A DNA stretch of 5,398 bases, taken from contig JAUPMA010000121.1 of NCBI GenBank assembly GCA_030836935.1, positions 1-5,398 on the forward strand, written 5' to 3'. The notes beneath the pieces are model-generated. The model was not told where the DNA came from. It made no database searches and saw only the letters and a program-made list of their open reading frames with translations. This document shows positions 1-5,398 of the stretch, piece by piece. The translations under genes and the position numbers were made by a program. Each line of letters begins with the position of its first letter. The first letter of the stretch is position 1. The DNA comes from Pseudomonadota bacterium (lineage in GTDB: Bacteria; Pseudomonadota; Gammaproteobacteria; SZUA-229).

Positions 1-517
1 AAACCAGACGCATATATTCACTCTTCTCGATACAAGCCGGCTCAAGGCTCAGGTTTTTGTATCGGAAGATCTGCTGCCGCAACTGGCCGTGAATGACATG
101 GCAACAATCAATCTTGAATCCGCTGGCAAAAAAAATATGGCGCAGGATTTCAATGGCCGCATTACCCGCATTCCACCTGGACTGGATCCGCAAACCCGCC
201 AGGCTGAAATCGAAATTGAAATCAATCCGGTACCGGCTGGTGCCATGCCTGGCCAGTTATGCAACGTTACCCTGCATGGAAAAAAAATAAAAAAACTGAT
301 GATGGATTTTGATGCCTTGCGTTACGACAACCATGGCGCATTTGTTTATGTAGTGCGCGACAATCGCGTACAACGCACTGCCGTGCAAACCGGCATACAA
401 CAAGATAACAGCATTGAGATATTGCAGGGCGTCAATGCAGGTGACATGGTAATCACCAAGGGATTTACCGGTTTGCAGGACGGCAAGACAGTAAATATGA
501 CGGAACAGGCAAAATGA
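1..517 (+). CDS. RND efflux periplasmic adaptor (membrane fusion protein), C-terminal part
   Basis: This is the 3' part of an adaptor gene that enters from the left edge. The frame is open from base 2 (171 codons) and ends at TGA 515-517. Adaptors of this family (AcrA/MexA-like, HlyD superfamily) bridge an inner-membrane RND permease and an outer-membrane channel in the periplasm. The visible part starts near the end of the lipoyl/barrel-sandwich domain (LLDTSRLKAQVFVSEDLL), continues through the beta-barrel domain (FNGRITRIPPGLDPQTRQAE and the turn AGAMPGQ), and ends in a membrane-proximal domain (GAFVYVV, VQTGI, EILQGVNAGDMVITKG, LQDGKTV). This order and spacing are typical of the family. 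Signal peptide or lipobox and coiled-coil hairpin would lie upstream and cannot be judged. A GTG at 89 exists but lies inside the domain, so it is not the true start. The permease gene begins 43 nt downstream, so the two are probably one operon. Substrate cannot be read from the sequence. Confidence 0.9.
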   Translation, partial: NQTHIFTLLDTSRLKAQVFVSEDLLPQLAVNDMATINLESAGKKNMAQDFNGRITRIPPGLDPQTRQAEIEIEINPVPAGAMPGQLCNVTLHGKKIKKLMMDFDALRYDNHGAFVYVVRDNRVQRTAVQTGIQQDNSIEILQGVNAGDMVITKGFTGLQDGKTVNMTEQAK

Positions 518-560
518 ATTTCTGTTCTGCAAATCCAAACTTCAAACCTGCCACCCTGCG

Positions 561-3500
561 ATGAAACCAAATCTGCGCACTGGCGGCCTGGCGTCCTGGT
601 CCATTCGCCGGCCTGTTGCCATAACCATGCTGTCATTAACAGTGGCAGTACTCGGTCTGTTTGCATTTGGCAGGCTGAATATTGATTTGCTGCCAAAACT
701 CATTTATCCCGAAGTGCGTGTGCGCGTAATTGATCCCGGCGTTCCGGCGCGCATTATGGAAGATCAGGTAACACGGTTGCTTGAAGAACAGCTTGCCATT
801 ACAGAAGGCGCCATTGCCATTCAATCGCAAACATCGGAAGGCACCAGTTCCATTGATTTGACTTTTCCTTATGGCACCGATATTGACATTGCATTGCGTG
901 ATGCCAGCACACGCCTGGATCGCGCCAAGCGTTTTTTGCCAGATACCATTGACCCGCCCACCATTTACAAACGCGATCCATCACAGATTCCGGTAATGGA
1001 ACTGATTGTCAGCTCGGACGGGCGTGACGAAACCGCCCTGCGCGAATGGGTTGATTACGAATTTGCACGCTGGTTTCTCAATATTGAAGGCGTAGCAGCA
1101 ACCGAAGTTGGCGGTGGCCTGGTGCGTGAAATACAGATTGAAGTTGATCAGGAGAAACTGGCCAGCCGCGGACTTGAACTTGCCGATGTAATCAACACAC
1201 TCAAAAATGAAAATCTGGATGTTGCCAGCGGCACACTCTACAGCGGCAACCGCCAGCTCAGCGCCCGCACCCACGGCCGTCTGCAATCCGTTCAGGAACT
1301 TTCGCGTTTACCCATACTGCGCAACGGTGAAAGCGGACTTCACAACATTACCCGTCTTGGCGATGTTGCCAGAACGCTGGATACGCATCAGGATGAACGG
1401 CTGCGCGTTCGCCTGAACGGCGTACCCGGAGTGAAACTTTCCATTCAGAAGCAGCCGCAGGCCAACACCGTAGCCGTTGTTGATTCTGTAACAGAACGTC
1501 TGGCGTGGTTTGAACAGCAGAATCTTCTGCCTGATGATATACGGATTGAAAAAGTTGGCGATCAGTCAAGTTATGTGCGCGCCGCATTAACCAGCGCATC
1601 CATGGCTGCCTTGTCCGGCGCGTTGCTGGCAACACTGGCTGTTTATTTATTTCTGGGAAACTGGCGTGGCACATTTATTATTGCCAGCGCAATTCCGCTT
1701 GCCATGCTGATTACATTATCCATTATGGGTGCGTCGGGTTTGACGCTTAACATCATGTCACTTGGCGGTCTGGCACTTGGTGTTGGCATCCTGCTCGATA
1801 ATACCATTGTGATGCTGGAGAATATTTCACGTCATCAGGCATCCACCACGGATAATGAAACCGCCGCCATTGAAGCTGCCGCAGAAATTACCAGTGCCAT
1901 TACCGCCTCCACCACCACTAATCTCGCAGCGGTTATCCCGTTTTTATTTATTGGTGGACTGATTGCCCTGTTATTCAACGAACTCATTATTACGCTATCC
2001 GCATCCATTCTGGCTTCATTACTGGTGGCTCTCACGCTGGTGCCAGCGCTTGGCGCGCGCATGCAGCACAGGACAACTGCGCCGGCAACACAGGCCATCA
2101 TGCAATGGCTGCAAAATAAATATATTGCAATGCTGCAAAAAAGCCTTGGCCGGCCAGCCATTGTTTTTGTGGTGACTCTGCCGTTACTTTTTGCCAGCGT
2201 GTGGATACTGTCGAACAGCAAGGAGGTCTTTCTGCCCGATATGGATCAGGGACAAATCAATATTTCAGTGACCGGCGATCCCGGCATACGACTGGACGAA
2301 CTGGACAGGGCAATGATGCAAATCGAAAGTCTGCTATTGCAGAAAACCGAAGTTCACAGTGTATTCACCACATCTGGCGGTTTTGTATTTGGCCGCATGG
2401 CACGTGAGATTTCCAATCAGGGTTCATTCAATGTGCAACTCACTCCCGTAACTGAACGTGATACTGACAGCAAGACCTGGTCGCAAAATATCAAAAAGGA
2501 AATTGATGCGCTGCAACTGTCCGGTTACACAGTACGCACAACTGTCAGCGGCATACGCGGCATTCGTCTTGGCGAAAGTGACAAGGATGTGAGCCTGCGC
2601 ATTCAGGGCAGCGATCTCGATACCCTGACCAGATTGGGCAACGACATTACGCAACGTATTCGCGATATTCCATCCATCAGCGATGTGCAGCACAGTTATG
2701 AAGAACAATCTGTGGAACTGGTACTGGAAATCAATCGCGAACGGGCGGCCGATTATGGTTTGCATGCACAGCAAATTGGTGCCGCACTCAATATTGCACT
2801 GGATGGTGAAATCATCAGCGATTATTTTTCCGGCGACCGCAAATATGACCTGCGTTTGCGCCTCAACAAATCCCGCATCCAGTCCATACGCGATCTCGAC
2901 AGCATTATCGTCGGTATGAAAAACAATCGCGCCATCCGGCTGCGTGATGTTGGCCACCTGGAGATACTCCCCGCACCCGCCACCATTTACCGCGACAGCC
3001 AGCGCCGAATGGTTGAAATATCTGCCACGCTGCAACCGGGGATTACACTTGAAGAAGCCATGGCCGACATCAACAGCACCCTGAACGATTTTGCACTGCC
3101 CGAAGGCTACAACATATATGATGGCAGCGCGCTGGACAGCTTGCGCGAAGGCAAAAAAACAGGCGGCATTCTGCTGGCGCTGGCATTGTTCCTGGTAATG
3201 GTTGTGATGGCTGTTCAATACGAGTCAGTCAGCAATCCTCTCATTATTATTTTTGGCGCAACTTTTTCAATTATTGGCGTGGCTTTCAGTTTATGGCTGT
3301 TCCTCGATGGTGAATTTTCCATGCCAGCAAAAATCGGCATGATTCTTCTGGTAGGTATTGTGGTGAACAATTCGATTATCCTGCTTGAACAAATCGGGAT
3401 TCAGCGCGAATCCGGTCATGATCTTTTTAATGCCATCAGCAGCGCGGCCAGTCTCAGATTACGCCCCATCCTGATGACCACACTCACCTCGGTTGTTGGC

Positions 3501-3674
3501 ACCCTGCCCCTGTCACTCGGGCTGGGTGAAGGTTCTGAAATGCTGCAACCCCTGGCAACTGTCACCGTATTCGGTTTGATATTTGCCATGATCATTTCCC
3601 TGCTGCTGGTACCGACTGTGTATTACCTGGTTAACGGGCGCAGGATGCAGACTGAAAAACAAAAACATGAATGA
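561..3674 (+). CDS. RND-family efflux permease (AcrB/HAE1-like inner-membrane pump subunit)
   Basis: A complete 1037-residue proton-driven inner-membrane pump subunit, within the usual 1010-1050 range. The layout shows the family's internal duplication: TM1 about 17-39, a large periplasmic loop about 40-340, TM2-TM6 about 341-498, an amphipathic stretch 511-528, TM7 about 531-551, a second loop about 552-865, and TM8-TM12 about 866-1024. Recognisable motifs are WSIRRPVAITM at the N-terminus, DPGVPARIMEDQVTR (58-72), GILLDNTIVMLENI in TM4 (409-422), GIVVNNSIILLEQ in TM10 (932-944) and RLRPILMTTL in TM11 (966-975). By hand alignment, AcrB Asp407/Asp408 correspond to Asp413/Asn414, Lys940 to Asn936, Arg971 to Arg966 and Thr978 to Thr973. 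One acidic residue and the arginine are kept, but the Asp408-Lys940 pair is replaced by Asn-Asn. The ATG at 561 is chosen because the conserved N-terminal motif precedes the next Met (23). No Shine-Dalgarno sequence is visible before it. The adaptor gene lies upstream and the transferase gene overlaps downstream. Absence of a CzcA-like metal signature suggests organic substrates, but this is inference. Confidence 0.96.
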   Translation: MKPNLRTGGLASWSIRRPVAITMLSLTVAVLGLFAFGRLNIDLLPKLIYPEVRVRVIDPGVPARIMEDQVTRLLEEQLAITEGAIAIQSQTSEGTSSIDLTFPYGTDIDIALRDASTRLDRAKRFLPDTIDPPTIYKRDPSQIPVMELIVSSDGRDETALREWVDYEFARWFLNIEGVAATEVGGGLVREIQIEVDQEKLASRGLELADVINTLKNENLDVASGTLYSGNRQLSARTHGRLQSVQELSRLPILRNGESGLHNITRLGDVARTLDTHQDERLRVRLNGVPGVKLSIQKQPQANTVAVVDSVTERLAWFEQQNLLPDDIRIEKVGDQSSYVRAALTSASMAALSGALLATLAVYLFLGNWRGTFIIASAIPLAMLITLSIMGASGLTLNIMSLGGLALGVGILLDNTIVMLENISRHQASTTDNETAAIEAAAEITSAITASTTTNLAAVIPFLFIGGLIALLFNELIITLSASILASLLVALTLVPALGARMQHRTTAPATQAIMQWLQNKYIAMLQKSLGRPAIVFVVTLPLLFASVWILSNSKEVFLPDMDQGQINISVTGDPGIRLDELDRAMMQIESLLLQKTEVHSVFTTSGGFVFGRMAREISNQGSFNVQLTPVTERDTDSKTWSQNIKKEIDALQLSGYTVRTTVSGIRGIRLGESDKDVSLRIQGSDLDTLTRLGNDITQRIRDIPSISDVQHSYEEQSVELVLEINRERAADYGLHAQQIGAALNIALDGEIISDYFSGDRKYDLRLRLNKSRIQSIRDLDSIIVGMKNNRAIRLRDVGHLEILPAPATIYRDSQRRMVEISATLQPGITLEEAMADINSTLNDFALPEGYNIYDGSALDSLREGKKTGGILLALALFLVMVVMAVQYESVSNPLIIIFGATFSIIGVAFSLWLFLDGEFSMPAKIGMILLVGIVVNNSIILLEQIGIQRESGHDLFNAISSAASLRLRPILMTTLTSVVGTLPLSLGLGEGSEMLQPLATVTVFGLIFAMIISLLLVPTVYYLVNGRRMQTEKQKHE

Positions 3675-4392
3675 CTGGCTAGACACAGCACAATTTCATC
3701 CGCTGCAAAACAGGTGTATTCATGTCTGGCTGTTTCAGCTCGACCTGAGTCCGGTATCCATCAGCCGTTTCCTGCCATTGCTGGATGCAGAGGAAAAATC
3801 ACGCTGCAACCGCTTTGTGCATTCCGTTCACCGTGACCGGTTCATTGCTGCACACGGCTTCATGCGCAGCGTGCTGGAACTTTATCTGCAACAACCGGCT
3901 GCTGCATTATGTTTTGCAAAAGGCGAACATGGCAAACCGTTTTTTTCCGGACGAAATGATTTGCACTTCAATTTGAGCCATTCACAGGATATTGCCATTC
4001 TGGCTGTTGCCGGCCATGACATTGGTGTTGATGTGGAATACGTCAACCGGAAAAATGACTGGAAAAAAATCATGCAGCGCTTTTACACCGCGCCGGAACA
4101 GAAGCAGATTCTGTCACTGCCAGAACCACTGCAACAGCGTGCCTTCTTTCAGGTATGGACCCGCAAGGAGGCACACATGAAAGTTACAGGCCAGGGTTTG
4201 TATTTATCCCCAAGCCAGTTCACCGTCAGCGCCCCACCCGATCAGGCAGCATTACTGGATATGGATTCCGGACAGGACATCAGGCAATGGCAGATGTTTG
4301 ATATTGATCTGCCGGATACAGCCAGGGATTATTGCGCGTGCCTGTCACTGGCCGGGACAGCGGAAAGCCTGCTGAAATTTGTTTTTTTGTAA
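3667..4392 (+). CDS. Sfp-type 4'-phosphopantetheinyl transferase
   Basis: A 241-residue cytoplasmic enzyme expected to move the 4'-phosphopantetheine arm from coenzyme A to a serine of acyl, aryl or peptidyl carrier proteins. Length matches the Sfp/EntD class (about 220-250), not the much shorter AcpS class. Family motifs appear in order: GEHGKPFF (86-93), FNLSHS (101-106), the Mg-binding GVDVE (120-124, Asp122 and Glu124), and FFQVWTRKEAHMKVTGQGL (160-178) with Trp164, Lys167, Glu168 and Lys172. These fit the Asp107, Glu109 and Glu151 metal ligands of Sfp. All key residues are present, so the enzyme looks active. ATG 3667 lies inside the end of the permease gene (8-nt overlap ATGAATGA), with no Shine-Dalgarno at normal distance, so translation may depend on ribosomes finishing the permease. 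Targets cannot be told: no carrier protein, polyketide or peptide synthase gene is visible. The gene ends with a T-rich tract (TTTGTTTTTTTG) just before TAA. Confidence 0.95.
   Translation: MNDWLDTAQFHPLQNRCIHVWLFQLDLSPVSISRFLPLLDAEEKSRCNRFVHSVHRDRFIAAHGFMRSVLELYLQQPAAALCFAKGEHGKPFFSGRNDLHFNLSHSQDIAILAVAGHDIGVDVEYVNRKNDWKKIMQRFYTAPEQKQILSLPEPLQQRAFFQVWTRKEAHMKVTGQGLYLSPSQFTVSAPPDQAALLDMDSGQDIRQWQMFDIDLPDTARDYCACLSLAGTAESLLKFVFL
4358..4388 (+). terminator. Possible weak intrinsic terminator or attenuator at the end of the transferase gene
   Basis: The arms CAGCGG (4358-4363) and CTGCTG (4369-4374) can pair over 6 bp, one of them a G-U pair, around the 5-nt loop AAAGC. They are followed by AAA, then TTTGTTTTTTT (4378-4388). 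A GC-containing stem before a T-tract is the form of a Rho-independent terminator. The stem is short, three A's separate it from the T's, and the whole element lies in coding sequence before the TAA at 4390-4392, so it may be chance. If real, it would lower transcription from the pump genes into rsmJ. Confidence 0.3.
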
Positions 4393-4438
4393 AACGGAAT
4401 TTATTTCTGACCGCATTATTACGCAACATCTCACAGAT

Positions 4439-5203
4439 ATGATTTCAACCGTAACTTACATCAGCAAACAGCAACAGGCCGACGCTGAAAAACTGGCGCA
4501 GCAACTGGGATTACATTGTCAGCCGGCCAGCCAGAACCTTGATGAACTGGTGCTGAACTTCACATCCTCTTTTTTGGAAATACGCGACCTGCAACAAAAT
4601 ATCGCCATTCACATTGATTTTGTTTCCGGTTCGCTGGCACACCGTCGCGAATATGGCGGCGGCAGGAACCAGCCACTGGCCAGAGCCGTCGGCATAAAAC
4701 CCGGATTCACGCCATCTGTGCTTGATGCCACTGCCGGTTTGGCAAAAGATGCCTTTGTTCTGGCGACACTGCGCTGCCCGGTTATCATGATTGAACGTTC
4801 GCCGTTTGTGGCAGCCCTCATACACGACGCCATGCAGCGCGCCGCACAGGACGAAACCTTTGCGCCACTTTTGCAAAATGGTTTTCAACTGGTTAACGCC
4901 AATGCCATTGACTATTTATCCACCCCGAACGAACAGAAAAAACCGGATGTAATTTACCTCGACCCCATGTACCCGGAAAAACAGAAATCAGCGCTGGTTA
5001 AAAAGAACATGCAGATTCTGCAAAAACTGCTTGGCCAGGATGAAGACACCGAACAGCTGCTGGCAGCTGCCCGGCATTGCGCAAAAAAACGTGTGGTTGT
5101 GAAACGACCGAAAGGCGCCGGATTTATCGGCCACATTAAACCGGCATTTGATGTAGCCAGCAAGAATACGCGCTATGACGTTTATCTGCCGTTACAGGAA
5201 TAA
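4439..5203 (+). CDS. rsmJ: 16S rRNA (guanine(1516)-N(2))-methyltransferase RsmJ
   Basis: A 254-residue SAM-dependent enzyme (E. coli RsmJ, formerly YhiQ, has about 250) that methylates N2 of G1516 near the 3' end of 16S rRNA. Strong family signatures, numbered from ATG 4439: IDFVSGSLAHRREYGGGR (59-76), the SAM-binding motif I LDATAGLAKDAFVLA (95-109), the acidic end of the next strand IMIER (116-120), the catalytic-type motif IV YLDPMYPEKQKSALVKK (173-189), and KRVVVKRP (217-224). These closely follow E. coli RsmJ as I remember it. The frame is open for another 21 codons upstream and could start at TTG 4379, inside the transferase gene, but ATG 4439 gives the family's normal N-terminus. No clear Shine-Dalgarno precedes either start. 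It follows the transferase gene by 46 nt on the same strand, so read-through is possible. A housekeeping function is expected, with no obvious link to the pump. The final residues TRYDVYLPLQE resemble the family C-terminus. Confidence 0.96.
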   Translation: MISTVTYISKQQQADAEKLAQQLGLHCQPASQNLDELVLNFTSSFLEIRDLQQNIAIHIDFVSGSLAHRREYGGGRNQPLARAVGIKPGFTPSVLDATAGLAKDAFVLATLRCPVIMIERSPFVAALIHDAMQRAAQDETFAPLLQNGFQLVNANAIDYLSTPNEQKKPDVIYLDPMYPEKQKSALVKKNMQILQKLLGQDEDTEQLLAAARHCAKKRVVVKRPKGAGFIGHIKPAFDVASKNTRYDVYLPLQE

Positions 5204-5398
5204 CGGCAACATTGCTATATGAATTTAACCTTTCAGTCTTTCTGGTGGTTACCCGGGAACGGAACTTTTATGCCAGCATCGCCCTGTTTTTCTGAGACCG
5301 GATTCAACCTTGTTGAGGGTTATTAGCATCGGGATTTTAACGGTGGCATCACCAGGAAATCCGTTTTCCCTGCCAGGTTGCCAGACTGATTTTTCAAC
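5204..5398. other. 3' stretch without a recognisable gene
   Basis: No convincing gene or strong terminator is seen after rsmJ. Three short hairpins can be drawn: TCAAC/GTTGA (5304-5316, loop CTT), GGTG/CACC (5342-5353, loop GCAT), and CAGG-AAA/TTT-c-CCTG (5353-5372, one bulged C). None is followed directly by a T-tract; the nearest, TTTTT at 5390-5394, is about 18 nt beyond the last. The plus strand has a 35-codon frame (ATG 5219 to TAG 5324-5326) with no ribosome-binding site. The minus strand has a frame open from the window edge to TAA at 5251-5249 (49 codons), which could be the tail of a converging gene or chance. I recognise neither product. Confidence 0.5.

Noticed and set aside
89..517. 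GTG at 89 as the start of a small 142-residue protein
   Set aside because: The same frame is open to the window edge, and the residues before position 89 already fit the adaptor family, so this is an internal codon of a truncated gene.
2424..3218. A 264-codon open frame on the minus strand opposite the permease gene
   Set aside because: It lies wholly opposite a strongly supported gene with clear RND motifs and shows no recognisable family feature; the length is best explained as a by-product of the permease codon pattern.
4387..4420. A promoter for rsmJ (TTGTAA at 4387-4392 with CATTAT at 4414-4419)
   Set aside because: The spacing is 21 nt rather than about 17, and the -10-like box matches only four of six bases.
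4379..4438. TTG at 4379 as the RsmJ start
   Set aside because: It would add 20 residues not expected in the family, overlaps the transferase gene and has no ribosome-binding site; ATG 4439 gives about the usual length.
5252..5257. CCCGGG palindrome as an operator or terminator stem
   Set aside because: The symmetric core is only 6 bp, has no loop, and the flanks do not extend the symmetry.
5219..5326. A 35-codon plus-strand gene after rsmJ
   Set aside because: It has no ribosome-binding site or recognisable motif and is no longer than expected by chance.

Overview
The window most likely comes from a gammaproteobacterium with roughly balanced GC content. The main reason is the fourth gene, a clear RsmJ (16S rRNA m2G1516 methyltransferase), a family found mainly in Gammaproteobacteria. 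The tripartite-pump proteins fit a Gram-negative cell envelope. All four recognisable genes lie on the plus strand, tightly packed, and gene content is ordinary up to about 5203.

Layout: 1-517 is the C-terminal part of a periplasmic adaptor (membrane fusion protein) of an RND efflux pump; its N-terminus lies outside the window. After a 43-nt gap, 561-3674 encodes a complete 1037-residue RND inner-membrane permease. Its stop overlaps by 8 nt the start of 3667-4392, a 241-residue Sfp-type 4'-phosphopantetheinyl transferase. After a 46-nt gap, 4439-5203 encodes RsmJ. A weak hairpin followed by a T-rich tract sits at the very end of the transferase gene and may act as a terminator or attenuator. 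The last 195 nt (5204-5398) hold no convincing gene, only a few short hairpins and a minus-strand frame that runs off the window edge.

How they work together: adaptor and permease would form the inner part of a proton-driven envelope pump that needs a TolC-like outer-membrane channel, not seen here. The transferase would convert apo carrier proteins of fatty acid, polyketide or nonribosomal peptide synthases into their active holo form. Its overlap with the permease gene points to shared transcription and perhaps translational coupling. A pump that exports a carrier-protein-made compound is a reasonable guess, but no synthase gene is visible. RsmJ is a housekeeping rRNA-modification enzyme and probably only a neighbour.

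I did not find a clearly new system. The points most worth a second look are the permease-transferase overlap, the altered proton-relay residues of the permease (Asp-Asn in TM4 and Asn-Asn in TM10), and the unexplained 3' stretch.
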